From positions 1-64,000 of IMG/VR virus record IMGVR_UViG_3300022916_000006: a DNA stretch of 64,000 nt. The stretch is one strand, 5' to 3'. Made by a program: the position numbers and the translations under genes. The DNA is from a virus. Shown piece after piece: positions 34,539 to 44,493 of this stretch (its first letter is position 1; every line of letters starts with the position of its first letter). Under the pieces are notes generated by a model. It saw nothing but the letters and a program-made list of their open reading frames with translations. It ran no database searches and was not told the origin of the DNA.

Positions 34539-35888
34539 ATGAAAAAACAAATTGCAATATGTGCTCCAGTCACATCAAAATCTGGATATGGGGCACACTC
34601 AAGAGATATAGTAAGAGCAATATTAAGTCTAAATAAATATGAGTTAAAGATACTTGATGTTAGATGGGGTAGTTGTCAAAGAAATGCATTAGATGAAATT
34701 AAAGATAAGAATATCATTGATTGTTTTTCTGATCAATTAACAAGAAAACCAGATGCATATATTGATATTAGAATACCAAATGAATTTGAACAGATATGTG
34801 ATATAAATATTGGAATAACAGCTGGGATTGAAACAACATCAGTATCAACTAAATGGATTGAAGGTTGTAATAAAATGACATCAATTATAGTTCCATCAGT
34901 GCATTCTGCTAATTCATTTCTTAATACATCATATGATATGTTAGATACCAAAGATAATAATAAAAAGATTGGATCACTTAAAGTTGAAAAGCCAATGCAT
35001 GTTATTTTCGAGGGTGCTGATGCAAATATATATAAACCACTTAAAGTGAATGAGATGGATACTAATATATTGAAATTGTTGAATGATACAATATCAGAAC
35101 AGTTTTGTTTCTTATTTGTTGGTCAATGGGGTAAAGGTAATATGGGTGAAGATCGAAAAGATATTGGCACATTAATTAAAACATTCATTGAAACATTTGC
35201 TAATAGAAGCAAACAACCTGCCTTGATTTTGAAAACAAATGGTGCTGGATATTCATGTGGTGAAGAATCAAATATAATCAATAATATAAATTTAATTAAA
35301 GCAATGTTTCCAGATACTGTGAAAATGCCAAATATATATTTATTGCATGGTGATCTAACAGATGATGAAATGAATAGTTTATATAATCATCCAAAAGTTA
35401 AAGCGATGGTATCATTTACACATGGTGAAGGATATGGAAGACCATTATTGGAAGCGACTATGGTTGGATTACCTGTCATTGCATCTGATTGGAGTGGACA
35501 AAAGGATTTCTTAACTGGTGAACATTCAATATTGTTGGGTGGAGAATTGCAACAAATACCACAAAATATTGTGTGGAAAGATATTCTAATTCCTGAAAGT
35601 GCATGGTTTAATATCAATATAGATCAAGCACGACAATCACTATCATACATGTTTTCGAACTATATGATTATGAAACGTAAGGCTGAAACATTAATGCGAA
35701 TGAATAGAGACAAGTTCACATTGAAGAAGATGGCAGTTCAGTTTGATAAATATCTTGATAGTATTTTTAATTCCTTTGGTGAACAACAAATAAAATTACC
35801 AGAAAAGATAAAATTACCAAAATTGAAAAAAGTTGAAAAACCACAAAAAATTGAATTACCTAAATTAAAGCGAATTGTGAAAAAATAA
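34539..35888 (+). CDS. Glycosyltransferase, GT-B fold, with Lys/Pro-rich tail
   Basis: A 449-residue protein with AAGGA before the ATG. APVTSKSGYGAHSRDIVRAI is the N-terminal glycine loop; IIVPSVHSANSFL and VIFEGADANIYKPL lie at the hinge; FLFVGQWGKGNMGEDRKDIG starts the donor domain; HGEGYGRPLLEATMVGLPVI is the E-x7-E motif. The last 40 residues repeat KLP.K..LPKLK.., a basic, probably disordered tail that could tether the enzyme. Acceptor unknown. Confidence 0.87.
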   Translation: MKKQIAICAPVTSKSGYGAHSRDIVRAILSLNKYELKILDVRWGSCQRNALDEIKDKNIIDCFSDQLTRKPDAYIDIRIPNEFEQICDINIGITAGIETTSVSTKWIEGCNKMTSIIVPSVHSANSFLNTSYDMLDTKDNNKKIGSLKVEKPMHVIFEGADANIYKPLKVNEMDTNILKLLNDTISEQFCFLFVGQWGKGNMGEDRKDIGTLIKTFIETFANRSKQPALILKTNGAGYSCGEESNIINNINLIKAMFPDTVKMPNIYLLHGDLTDDEMNSLYNHPKVKAMVSFTHGEGYGRPLLEATMVGLPVIASDWSGQKDFLTGEHSILLGGELQQIPQNIVWKDILIPESAWFNINIDQARQSLSYMFSNYMIMKRKAETLMRMNRDKFTLKKMAVQFDKYLDSIFNSFGEQQIKLPEKIKLPKLKKVEKPQKIELPKLKRIVKK

Positions 35889-35895
35889 GGAAAAC

Positions 35896-36366
35896 ATGGA
35901 ACAAAATAGAATAACAACAAATTGCCCACTGTGTGATTCATTGGGAACATTAGATGTAGTGACATTACCAAGTACAATACAGAATATGCAATGTATATCA
36001 TGTGGGTATACAACTTCAACAGATTATGATGCAACAAATATGGAATTTCATACTGCATATATTAATATTGAAGAGAAATTAAAACAACATATCAAGATTA
36101 AAAATGATACCTTTTGGATTCCAATTGTTATGATGTTACCAAGTGGAGCTATTACACCATCTGCTAGTAAAGATGATTCATTAAAATGGAATGTATCTCT
36201 ATTGGTAGATATTCCAGAAGAAGAACAGTTTGCTTATCCAGATAGTACGGGTGGTTTTTATCAACAGAGGTATGATGTAGAACATTATGTTATTTTTGAC
36301 ACGTTCAAAGGTGCATTAAATTCATTAATAGATTTGAACAATAGAATTGCAGATAATAGATCATAG
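35896..36366 (+). CDS. Zinc-ribbon-containing phage protein
   Basis: A 156-residue protein. NCPLCDS and MQCISCGYTTS (within residues 1-45) form a zinc ribbon. The rest (DTFWIPIVMMLPSGAITPSA, KWNVSLLVDIPEEE, QRYDVEHYVIFDTFKGAL) is a compact alpha/beta region seen in T4-like marine phages but of unknown role. It overlaps the next gene if that gene uses its TTG start. Confidence 0.65.
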   Translation: MEQNRITTNCPLCDSLGTLDVVTLPSTIQNMQCISCGYTTSTDYDATNMEFHTAYINIEEKLKQHIKIKNDTFWIPIVMMLPSGAITPSASKDDSLKWNVSLLVDIPEEEQFAYPDSTGGFYQQRYDVEHYVIFDTFKGALNSLIDLNNRIADNRS

Positions 36367-36814
36367 ACGTAAGATAACACTTAGGCAATCAGTTTATCAT
36401 ATAAATAAACTATTACCTGGTATGATAATTCAATTTTCATATTATGGTGAGGAACGGGTTGATAAGCGACCATTGATATTATTTTTATATCATGATAGAA
36501 CGAAAAAACTAGTACATGGTATTAATTTAAATTATATATATGATTATGAAGTGCAACAAATATTTGATAATGCGGCTAAAATAACAAAAGTTAAAATGGA
36601 AAATGAATCAATATTATCAGAGAAAGAATATACAAGAATACTTATTCCAAGAAGTAGATCAGAGCAAACAACCAAGAAGTTATATGAGAATATAATTAAA
36701 CCAACTCTGATTGAATATGATATATATCGAACGTATAAACCAGCTAAAATTAGAAGAATTAAATTGGTTACATATAAATTAGGTAGAGGCAAGATCACTA
36801 AACAAAAATTATAA
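36347..36814 (+). CDS. Basic phage protein of unknown function, start uncertain
   Basis: A 155-residue basic protein if begun at TTG 36347, which overlaps the upstream gene and lacks a clear ribosome-binding site. The next ATG (36421) would remove 25 residues just before PGMIIQFSYYG. Visible features are IIQFSYYGEERVDKRPLILF and VHGINLNYIYDYE, resembling small phage proteins that I cannot name, and a very basic C-terminus rich in Arg and Lys. It may be a structural or DNA-binding protein. It sits among glycosylation genes without an obvious link to them. Confidence 0.6.
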   Translation: MQIIDHRRKITLRQSVYHINKLLPGMIIQFSYYGEERVDKRPLILFLYHDRTKKLVHGINLNYIYDYEVQQIFDNAAKITKVKMENESILSEKEYTRILIPRSRSEQTTKKLYENIIKPTLIEYDIYRTYKPAKIRRIKLVTYKLGRGKITKQKL

Positions 36815-36823
36815 GAGGTAGAC

Positions 36824-37672
36824 ATGAAAATATCATACGCCATTATGTGCCATAATGAGGGTGATGAGTTGAGAACATTAATAGATACTATTGTAGAACA
36901 TATTACAGACGAAGATGAGATAGTATTATTGGATGATTATTCAACAAACAAAGAGACAAAATTATTAATAGATACTTATGTTCCAATACATAATATCGTA
37001 TATGAACAACGTCATTTATATAGTGACTTCGCTGGACAAAAGAATCATTTAAGAAAGATGTGTTCAGGTGATTATATTTTTAATTTAGATGCCGATGAAG
37101 TTCCACATAAATGGTTATTAGCTAATATAAAAGAAGTGTTGTCATTAAATGATAATGTAGATTTATATTTATTGCCTAGACTTAATGTGGTACATGGCAT
37201 TGGTATGTCTCATGTGAATAAATGGGGTTGGAATATATCAGCACATCCACGTCATATTAAATATGAAGTTTTTGATACTGACACAGATCAATATGAATTA
37301 TTAAAGAAATCAGACTTAATTATAAATGAATATTTACCATCTGAATTGAGTACCAAATTAGCTGGTGATACTAAATTATTAACTGGATTATATAAGAGTA
37401 AATATAATAACAAAAATTTAGGTGAGTTCATGGCTGAAGTAGATGGAACTAAACAAGTTGTAGTATATAAAGCACCAATAGTTAATTGGCCTGATAGACA
37501 AGGTAGGATATGGAAAAACATACCAAATATAAGATGGGAAGGGTATGTGCATGAACGAATAGTTGGATACACAAAATACTCAAGATTTCCAGATGATATG
37601 CAATATTCAATTATACACGTCAAGGAAATAGCAAAACAAGTTACACAGAACGAATTCTACGATACAATATAA
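36824..37672 (+). CDS. Glycosyltransferase, GT-A fold (GT2-like)
   Basis: A 282-residue protein with AGAGG before the ATG. SYAIMCHNEGDELRTLIDTI at the N-terminus, IVLLDDYSTNKET and FNLDADEVPHKWLL (the DxD-type metal site, here DADE) are GT2 landmarks; WEGYVHERIVGY near the C-terminus is typical of this GT2 subgroup. It would use a nucleotide-sugar with a divalent metal. Acceptor unknown. Confidence 0.85.
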   Translation: MKISYAIMCHNEGDELRTLIDTIVEHITDEDEIVLLDDYSTNKETKLLIDTYVPIHNIVYEQRHLYSDFAGQKNHLRKMCSGDYIFNLDADEVPHKWLLANIKEVLSLNDNVDLYLLPRLNVVHGIGMSHVNKWGWNISAHPRHIKYEVFDTDTDQYELLKKSDLIINEYLPSELSTKLAGDTKLLTGLYKSKYNNKNLGEFMAEVDGTKQVVVYKAPIVNWPDRQGRIWKNIPNIRWEGYVHERIVGYTKYSRFPDDMQYSIIHVKEIAKQVTQNEFYDTI

Positions 37673-37680
37673 GAGATAAT

Positions 37681-38529
37681 ATGCATTTTTGGAGAATAGT
37701 AGATAATGTTCTATATAAAGTCAATGATACTGACAATTTGGGATTCACAATTAATGATCCGTCATACATACCAGATGAATATTTAGATGATCAAAAGTTT
37801 TGCATTATGAGAACTTGTCATGGTATTGGAGATTGGGGAATCATATCGGCAATGCCTAGATTGTTAAAAGAGAAGTATCCAAAATGTACAGTGCAAGTTC
37901 CAAGTGAAATGATGATGAATACTATATTTGGTGATAATAATACTAAACATAAAATGTCCAATGTGATATTTAAAAACAATCCATATGTTGATGACTTTAT
38001 TGATTCAGTAGATGGTGATGTATATCATGACCATTATAGAATTTATGATGATAATAATGCTAATACACCACTCATCAATCAAATACTTAAATTCTGGCAA
38101 TTCGATGCTAATGAGTATGTAGATAATCAACCAGAAATATATTGGACTAGTGATGAAAAGAAATTAGGTAATGATATAATAGATGAATATGTGGGTGGTG
38201 GTAAGTTTGGATGTTTATTATTATCAGATAGATATGACTATAAACGAAATGATATGATATCAAAATATTTAAGATTACATAGAGATATTAAATGGTTATA
38301 TTGGACATCAAAACCATTATCTGAAATTGATATATATAAACCAGAATTTGTATTGGATATGAGACATATTGATATTAGAGTTCAACTATACATTAAATCT
38401 AAAGCTACGTTAAATTTAGGAAGTCAAACAGGAATGACTCAAACAGTTGCACGTTATTCAAATTTATTAACAATACAGAGACAGTTTCCAATTGGAAGTA
38501 ATTATGTTAAAGGTGAAATATATATATGA
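37681..38529 (+). CDS. Glycosyltransferase-like protein (GT9/heptosyltransferase-like)
   Basis: A 282-residue protein. CHGIGDWGIISAMPRLLKEK resembles the G-x-GD loop of heptosyltransferase-type GT-B enzymes, the middle holds domain-joint features, and LNLGSQTGMTQTVARYSNL matches the donor-site loop (G-x-x-S-G-x-x-H region) in a variant form. The active-site His is not clear. It overlaps the next gene by ATGA, so the two are co-translated. Confidence 0.65.
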   Translation: MHFWRIVDNVLYKVNDTDNLGFTINDPSYIPDEYLDDQKFCIMRTCHGIGDWGIISAMPRLLKEKYPKCTVQVPSEMMMNTIFGDNNTKHKMSNVIFKNNPYVDDFIDSVDGDVYHDHYRIYDDNNANTPLINQILKFWQFDANEYVDNQPEIYWTSDEKKLGNDIIDEYVGGGKFGCLLLSDRYDYKRNDMISKYLRLHRDIKWLYWTSKPLSEIDIYKPEFVLDMRHIDIRVQLYIKSKATLNLGSQTGMTQTVARYSNLLTIQRQFPIGSNYVKGEIYI

Positions 38530-39482
38530 AAATAGTTGTTATATCACCCAAAGACAAGATGGATTATTTAGCTGAAACTATAATTGAAGGGTTGTATGCA
38601 AATGATGTTGAAATATATGCATCAGACGCAGGCAATGGTATAAAACCAAATGATGTATATAGTGATTTTGATATATTGAAACATTCGAAAACGTGTGATT
38701 TCATTTTTGTGATTTGGGGAAAAGTTATTGGTGGATATACTGGACCTAAATATTATTTACATGATATGATAAATTTACCACATAAGACAATATATATTGA
38801 TGGTAGTGAGTGGACACAAACAGGACATCCAAAACATAACCAAGTTAAACTAGCAAAAGCTGATCAGACTCTTCGTAGAGGAATGCCGTGGATTAATGAG
38901 AAGATGCTAACATCATGCAATTGGTATTTCAAGAGAGAATGTTATCCAGCTGATGTGGAGCTTGGAATTATACCATTGTTATTTGGGACACTTGATAGGA
39001 ATTTCTATAATGAAACTACTGATAAAGAATATGATGTATTCTGTGCATTTGGGCAATTGAATGATGGTTTGCGATCTGAAATAACGGAAGTGTGTCGTAA
39101 AATAAAATCAGATGGATATAATGTCATAGTAGATAGTGGTATGGAATATGATGAATATAAGATGAAATTATCAAAATCATACATATCAATTGATTCATGG
39201 GGTGGTGGTGATTGTTGTGCTAGATTGTGGGAAATATTTGCCAATAAGTCATGTGCATTTTCACAGAGATATAATATAGAATTTCCAGACAAATTCATTG
39301 ATGGTGTGAGTTTTGTAGAATTTGATACCATCAATAACTTTGAGGATAAATTGAGATATTATTTATACAATAGAGAAAAAACATTAGCAATAGCAGAAGC
39401 TGGTTATGATCACATGATGAAATATCATACAGCTAAATATAGAGTTGAATATATATTTAATATGATTGGATGCCCATTATGA
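38526..39482 (+). CDS. Glycosyltransferase, GT-B fold (CgeB-like)
   Basis: A 318-residue protein. The middle has FKRECYPADVELGIIPLLFG and YDVFCAFGQLNDGLRSEITE, and the end has SYISIDSWGGGDCCARLWEI and a final AEAGYDHMMKYHTAKYRVEY. The last pattern is usual at the C-terminus of CgeB-type and related GT4 transferases. The family-level call is moderate. It overlaps both neighbours by four bases. Confidence 0.65.
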   Translation: MKIVVISPKDKMDYLAETIIEGLYANDVEIYASDAGNGIKPNDVYSDFDILKHSKTCDFIFVIWGKVIGGYTGPKYYLHDMINLPHKTIYIDGSEWTQTGHPKHNQVKLAKADQTLRRGMPWINEKMLTSCNWYFKRECYPADVELGIIPLLFGTLDRNFYNETTDKEYDVFCAFGQLNDGLRSEITEVCRKIKSDGYNVIVDSGMEYDEYKMKLSKSYISIDSWGGGDCCARLWEIFANKSCAFSQRYNIEFPDKFIDGVSFVEFDTINNFEDKLRYYLYNREKTLAIAEAGYDHMMKYHTAKYRVEYIFNMIGCPL

Positions 39483-40378
39483 AACGTTTAATAACTGGTG
39501 GTAGTGGATTCATTGGTAAGAATTTAATTGGTGATATTAAGCTATCAAGTGCAAATATAGATTTAACTAATTATGATAATACGATTAATTGTTTTAGATT
39601 TCATTCACCAGATGTTATAATACACTGTGCCGCTAAACATGGAAATTATCTTAATATGAAGAATAATCCTGTAGATCATTTCACTGAAAATATGGCTATA
39701 AATATGAATGTATTAAGATCAGCTATGGAATTGGATATTGATAAAGTTATAATGTTTTCATCAGTTACAGCTTTTCCACATTCAGTTTGGGCGTGTGAAG
39801 AGTCATTGTTACATTTAGGTGAACCACATGCTGAATCGTATGGTCATGGGTATGCTAAACGTATGATTGAAGTGTTGGTTCGGGCATATAGAGAACAGTA
39901 TGGATTGAATTATGTGTGTATGTTTATGTCAAATGTATATGGTCCTCATAATGATTTTAATGTAGAAACGTCTACAGTTGTATCAAATTTAATACGTAAA
40001 TGTCACACAGCTAAAATTAAGAATGAAAATCTAACTGTATATGGTGATGGTACACCAGAGCGTGATTTTATGTATGTGAATGATATTAATGATGTGGTAG
40101 ATCGAGTGATAGATAATTTTGATGATGATACAGGTGGAAGTGTAATAATATCAAATAGCCATCCAGTATCGATTAAACAATTAGTTAATATCATATCAGA
40201 TGCTATGGACTTTAAAGGTAAGATTATATGGCAACCAAATGCCAATGTTGGTCAATCAATTAAAGTATCTAACAATTCAAAGTTGATGAGTATGTATCCA
40301 GATTTAAAATTCACTGATATAGAAGATGGGATAAGAATGACCGTTGAGTGGTTTTTATCTAATGTGAGTAAGATATGA
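39479..40378 (+). CDS. fcl: GDP-L-fucose synthase-like NAD(P)-dependent epimerase/reductase
   Basis: A 299-residue short-chain dehydrogenase. The ATG at 39479 gives the usual ATGA overlap; an in-frame ATG at 39470 would add three residues. ITGGSGFIGKNLIG is the NAD(P) loop; FSSVTAF and YGHGYAKRM provide the Ser and Tyr-x3-Lys active site; DGTPERDFMYVNDIND fits GDP-fucose synthase. With the GDP-mannose dehydratase at 52428 it could make GDP-L-fucose. Another 4-keto-sugar reductase or epimerase is possible. Confidence 0.8.
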   Translation: MKRLITGGSGFIGKNLIGDIKLSSANIDLTNYDNTINCFRFHSPDVIIHCAAKHGNYLNMKNNPVDHFTENMAINMNVLRSAMELDIDKVIMFSSVTAFPHSVWACEESLLHLGEPHAESYGHGYAKRMIEVLVRAYREQYGLNYVCMFMSNVYGPHNDFNVETSTVVSNLIRKCHTAKIKNENLTVYGDGTPERDFMYVNDINDVVDRVIDNFDDDTGGSVIISNSHPVSIKQLVNIISDAMDFKGKIIWQPNANVGQSIKVSNNSKLMSMYPDLKFTDIEDGIRMTVEWFLSNVSKI

Positions 40379-41166
40379 TAACAGTAGTGACTCCAATATA
40401 TATCAACACGGATGATAGACTTAGATATTTTAGAGAAACGATTGAGTCATTTTATGAACATTTAGAATATGATCAAGATATAATACATAATTTAGTAAAT
40501 GATAGATCAGACGATAAATATACTGAAGACATTCAAGAAATATGTGAAGATTATAATATAAACATTATACATACTATGCCTTCAAATAGAGAGTATTTTT
40601 CTGATGTTATTAAAATATTATTATCATCAGTTGATACAGAATATTATTTGTATTTAGAACCAGATTATCATTTTTATTTGAATTATGATTATATTACACC
40701 AATCTTGAAATTGTATGAGATTAGACCAGAATTACATCAAGTATATCTCAGACATGGTATACATAATAATAAAGGTCGTAGTGCATTTAAGAAACTATAT
40801 ATGCGAGATGATAAATTAATAACACCAGATAATACTATTTTGAATAGGCATGTTATTGATGATAATAATGTTGGGTGGACTGGTAAGGGAACTGAACATG
40901 AAACATTTTCAACAAATCCATCAATATTTAAATTGAGTACAGTGTTACCATATTTTAGTCAGAATTTAAACTTTAAAACACCAGGAACATTTGAAACACA
41001 TTGGTGGAGAGAATGGGAAAATAAAAAAGAAGTTGGTTATTTAAATGGACAAAGTTTTTGTTATCACATTGGTAAATTGGGTGGACTAAACAATAATAAA
41101 TTATATGCGGCATTGGAAATCAATGATATTGATTATGAATCAGTATATTCTAATAAATTCGTATAA
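40375..41166 (+). CDS. Glycosyltransferase-like protein, GT-A fold
   Basis: A 263-residue protein starting ITVVTPIYINTDDRLRYFRE, the beta-strand and loop that begin GT-A enzymes. A DVIKILLSSVDTEYYLYLEP segment followed by DYHFY takes the place of a DxD metal site (EPDYHF). The C-terminal TPGTFETHWWREWENKKEVG and FCYHIGKLGG look like an acceptor-binding part. It overlaps the epimerase gene upstream by four bases. Acceptor unknown. Confidence 0.7.
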   Translation: MITVVTPIYINTDDRLRYFRETIESFYEHLEYDQDIIHNLVNDRSDDKYTEDIQEICEDYNINIIHTMPSNREYFSDVIKILLSSVDTEYYLYLEPDYHFYLNYDYITPILKLYEIRPELHQVYLRHGIHNNKGRSAFKKLYMRDDKLITPDNTILNRHVIDDNNVGWTGKGTEHETFSTNPSIFKLSTVLPYFSQNLNFKTPGTFETHWWREWENKKEVGYLNGQSFCYHIGKLGGLNNNKLYAALEINDIDYESVYSNKFV

Positions 41167-41181
41167 TAATTGGAGATGAAG

Positions 41182-41829
41182 ATGAGATATTTGACAGAGC
41201 TTGGAAATAAGTATGGTACTGACAGAGCTAGTGTGGTTGGATGTAAACATAATTACACTGAAATATATGATGAGATATTCGGGACATATAGACATGATGT
41301 TAAACGAGTATTAGAGATTGGGACATATTTAGGTGCTGGTTTGAAGATGTGGCAAGATTACTTTCCAAATGCTACAATATATGGTCTGGAGTATAAGCGA
41401 TTTCCAGATGTAAAATATGATGATACTGATGAGAGAATAATATCAGTGATTGGTGATCAAACAAGTAGAACAGATTGGAGTTCATTTATTGACACATATG
41501 GTGGTGACTTTGATATAATAATAGACGATGGTGAACATGATACGTTTCACCATCAAATTAGTATGGGTATGTTATTTAAACATTTAAATAGTGATGGATG
41601 TTATATCATAGAGGACTTATTTACAACAAGAGCAACAGACACAAGAAATTTGATAACAACTTATGAACAATCAGGTAAAATTGTTGGAAGTCATTTTACT
41701 GAGGATGAAAGAAAATATATTGCATCTAATATTAAATCTCATATTAAGCATAATGGATATTGGCGTGGTAATAGTAAGAATCCTGGTAGTAATGACATAT
41801 TAAAATTATGGGTGGTGACTAAGAAATGA
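41182..41829 (+). CDS. SAM-dependent methyltransferase, probably sugar-modifying
   Basis: A 215-residue protein; ATG 41182 is chosen because GGAG (41172-41175) lies six bases before it, though upstream in-frame starts exist at 41170 and 41176. VLEIGTYLGAGLKMWQDYFP is the SAM-binding loop, IYGLEY the second-strand acid, and IIDDGEHDTFHHQISMGMLF the catalytic Asp/His region found in sugar O-methyltransferases such as the macrocin type. Its place among glycosyltransferases supports a sugar substrate. Confidence 0.75.
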   Translation: MRYLTELGNKYGTDRASVVGCKHNYTEIYDEIFGTYRHDVKRVLEIGTYLGAGLKMWQDYFPNATIYGLEYKRFPDVKYDDTDERIISVIGDQTSRTDWSSFIDTYGGDFDIIIDDGEHDTFHHQISMGMLFKHLNSDGCYIIEDLFTTRATDTRNLITTYEQSGKIVGSHFTEDERKYIASNIKSHIKHNGYWRGNSKNPGSNDILKLWVVTKK

Positions 41830-42638
41830 AAAACAATAAGATATTGGTTGTAATACCAACAACAGCAGGTAGATTGCCATTACTTAAAAAGGTATTAACA
41901 TCAGTGTATTCTAATACAGATTATGATATTAAAACGATAGTTGTTAAAAATGGTACATTCTCAGATTCAGAATATAATGATTTTGATTTTGAAATACCTA
42001 ATGTGATAAAAACAACATCAGATGTTGGAGGTCATATTGCAATGGCGATGAACGTAGGACTTGGATATTTAACAGATGAGCATTGGTTTTTATATCAAGA
42101 AGATGATTTTGTAATATCAACTGAAGATTGGTTGAATCAGATAATTAATACATATGAATCGATTAATAACTGTGGTGCATTGGGAGTTAGATTACATGGT
42201 AGTCAACGTAATAGAGTGATTAAAGACTTCAAGATCAAAGATAAAGACACGTATGAAGTATATTGGTCTGATGGTATAACATTGATAGATGCTGATATAA
42301 TTAGACAGCATAATTTAATATATGATCCACACATGATGACTGTACCTAATGCTGATATAAATCTACAGTTATTGGCATTAAAATATGAAAACTGGAGAAC
42401 AGAATTAACATATACACACCATCATACACCAGGATCGAAAACAGGCACACCAAAATGGAGATATGCAGATACATATGTTGATATGGATGTTGGTGATTGT
42501 CAAATATATTTGAAATATAATAATTCTGGTAATGATAAAATACAAGCATGGGTAGATTCTGATACAGTACGAGCTACCAATTGGTTAATTCGTAATAATC
42601 GACAAAATGAAGATTACAAAAAATTTAAAACTTTATAG
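41826..42638 (+). CDS. Glycosyltransferase, GT-A fold (GT2-like)
   Basis: A 270-residue protein: ILVVIPTTAGRLPLLKKVLT, GGHIAMAMNVGLGYL and WFLYQEDDFVISTEDWL (EDDF in place of DxD) are GT2-type landmarks. It ends with an Arg/Asn-rich helix. It overlaps the methyltransferase gene by ATGA. Donor and acceptor are unknown. Confidence 0.75.
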   Translation: MKNNKILVVIPTTAGRLPLLKKVLTSVYSNTDYDIKTIVVKNGTFSDSEYNDFDFEIPNVIKTTSDVGGHIAMAMNVGLGYLTDEHWFLYQEDDFVISTEDWLNQIINTYESINNCGALGVRLHGSQRNRVIKDFKIKDKDTYEVYWSDGITLIDADIIRQHNLIYDPHMMTVPNADINLQLLALKYENWRTELTYTHHHTPGSKTGTPKWRYADTYVDMDVGDCQIYLKYNNSGNDKIQAWVDSDTVRATNWLIRNNRQNEDYKKFKTL

Positions 42639-42646
42639 GATATAAT

Positions 42647-43804
42647 ATGAAAATTAGAAAAACACCATTGAAAGTATTAGGACCATGTGGTGATGAGGAT
42701 GACGTTCAAGCAATACGAGAAGTTATTGAAAGTGGATGGTGGGGTAAAGGTTCAAAAGTTGATGAGTTCGAAGATAAGTTTGCTAAAATGGTTGGTGCTA
42801 AACATGCGATTGCTGTTACAAGCAATTCACATGGTCAAGATTTGGTAATGAAAGCTATGGGATTTAATGGTATTGATGTTATAAATCCAACAATGTCATT
42901 TGTTGCAACAGCAGTGATACCACATTGGAATAATTGTACATCCAACATAGTAGATGTCGATAGTAGAACATTAAACATAACAGCAGATGAAGTGATGAAA
43001 TATAAAAAACCATCGAGTGAAGTTTGTGTAGCAGTTAATATGGCTGGAATACCTGCACCAATCGATGAGATACGAAAGATATTTGGTGGATTCATAATTG
43101 AAGATTGTGCTCATAGTTGTTATGCAAAGGGTGCTGGAACTAAAGGTGACGTTGCTGTTTGGTCATTTCAAGCAGTCAAAACATTACCAACTGGTGATGG
43201 TGGTATGATAACACTTAATGATGATGCATTAGCAGATAAAATAAGAAATTTACTTTGGTTTGGTGTATCATCTACTTGGAGTAGAGCATCAAATCGATCT
43301 GATATTAATCGTAAATATGTATGGGATTATCAAGTTGAAGAGTTGGGTTATAAATATTACATGACAGATATTGTAGCGGCATTAGGATTATCACAATTAA
43401 AGAAATTACCTAAATTCTTGGACAATAGAAGACACATTCAAAAACGATATAATGAAGAATTACATAGTGTAATAATAAGACCAGAACATTCAGAGACTGT
43501 ACAATATTATTGTGCTAGATTATCAGATAGAATACATGATATTGCACCAGATAATAGTGGATATTCAACTGTTGGTAGAAATAGTTTAATGGCATATTTG
43601 GTAGATAAAAATATTCATACATCAGTACATTTTAAACCATTACATCAATATGATTATTTAAAAACTGATAGATCATATCCAGTTGCAGATGTAGAGTGGT
43701 TAAAACTAGTATCACTACCATGTCACAATGGCATGACAGACGATGATATAAGTTATGTTGTATACTGGGTGAATAAATACATAACTGAGGTGTATAATTC
43801 GTGA
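42647..43804 (+). CDS. PLP-dependent sugar aminotransferase (DegT/DnrJ/EryC1 family)
   Basis: A 385-residue enzyme that transfers an amino group to a keto-sugar nucleotide. ESGWWGKGSKVDEFEDKFAK, AVTSNSHGQDLVMKA, IEDCAHSCYAKGAG (Asp that binds the PLP ring) and WSFQAVKTLPTGDGGMI (Lys that carries PLP) are in family order; ELGYKYYMTDIVAALGLSQL follows. Full length for the family. With GDP-4-keto-6-deoxymannose from the Gmd at 52428 it might make a GDP-amino sugar such as perosamine, but the substrate cannot be read from sequence. Confidence 0.88.
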   Translation: MKIRKTPLKVLGPCGDEDDVQAIREVIESGWWGKGSKVDEFEDKFAKMVGAKHAIAVTSNSHGQDLVMKAMGFNGIDVINPTMSFVATAVIPHWNNCTSNIVDVDSRTLNITADEVMKYKKPSSEVCVAVNMAGIPAPIDEIRKIFGGFIIEDCAHSCYAKGAGTKGDVAVWSFQAVKTLPTGDGGMITLNDDALADKIRNLLWFGVSSTWSRASNRSDINRKYVWDYQVEELGYKYYMTDIVAALGLSQLKKLPKFLDNRRHIQKRYNEELHSVIIRPEHSETVQYYCARLSDRIHDIAPDNSGYSTVGRNSLMAYLVDKNIHTSVHFKPLHQYDYLKTDRSYPVADVEWLKLVSLPCHNGMTDDDISYVVYWVNKYITEVYNS

Positions 43805-44493
43805 GATATTTAATATTAGGTGATGGATTGCTTGGTAATGAATTGATAAGCCAAAGTGGTTGGGACTACATAAGTAGAACAACTGTTGGTGTAGATTTCA
43901 CTGATATAGATTCGTATTCTGAATATCTACATAAATATGATGTTATCATTAATTGTATTGGTTATTGTAATACATATGATACTGACAGAGATGTACATTG
44001 GGATGTAAATTATGCTGGAGTAGTATCATTAGTTGACTTCGTTAATAAATATGATAAGAAGTTAGTTCATATATCAACTGATTATATATATTCAAATTCA
44101 GATTCAAATGCATCTGAAGAGGATGTACCAGTTCATTGTAATACGTGGTATGGTTATACTAAATTATTATCTGATGCGTATGTACAGTTAAGATTAAATG
44201 ATTATTTATTAATTAGAGGAACGCATAAAGAAACACCATTTATATATGAAAAAGCATATATAAATCAAGTTGGTAATTTTGATTATGTTAATGTGATTGC
44301 TAAAATAATACATGATTTAATAAAAGATAATATCATTGGAATATACAACGTTGGTACTGAATTGAAAACGATGGTCGAATTGGCACGTAAAACTAAAAGT
44401 GTAGTTGAACCAACAACCAAGAAATTCAATGACGCAATGCCATCTGATATTAGTATGGATTTAACTAAATTGGATAAATACTATGATAAATAA
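43801..44493 (+). CDS. dTDP-4-dehydrorhamnose reductase-like (RmlD-type) protein
   Basis: A 230-residue NAD(P)-dependent reductase starting with GTG in a GTGA overlap. LILGDGLLGNEL is a shortened Rossmann loop, IINCIGYCNTYDTDRD the cofactor-side segment, VHISTDYIYS the Ser/Thr-Asp pair and YGYTKLLSD the Tyr-x3-Lys site. It is shorter than usual RmlD proteins (about 290), with a reduced C-terminal part. It probably reduces a 4-keto sugar nucleotide. Confidence 0.78.
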   Translation: MRYLILGDGLLGNELISQSGWDYISRTTVGVDFTDIDSYSEYLHKYDVIINCIGYCNTYDTDRDVHWDVNYAGVVSLVDFVNKYDKKLVHISTDYIYSNSDSNASEEDVPVHCNTWYGYTKLLSDAYVQLRLNDYLLIRGTHKETPFIYEKAYINQVGNFDYVNVIAKIIHDLIKDNIIGIYNVGTELKTMVELARKTKSVVEPTTKKFNDAMPSDISMDLTKLDKYYDK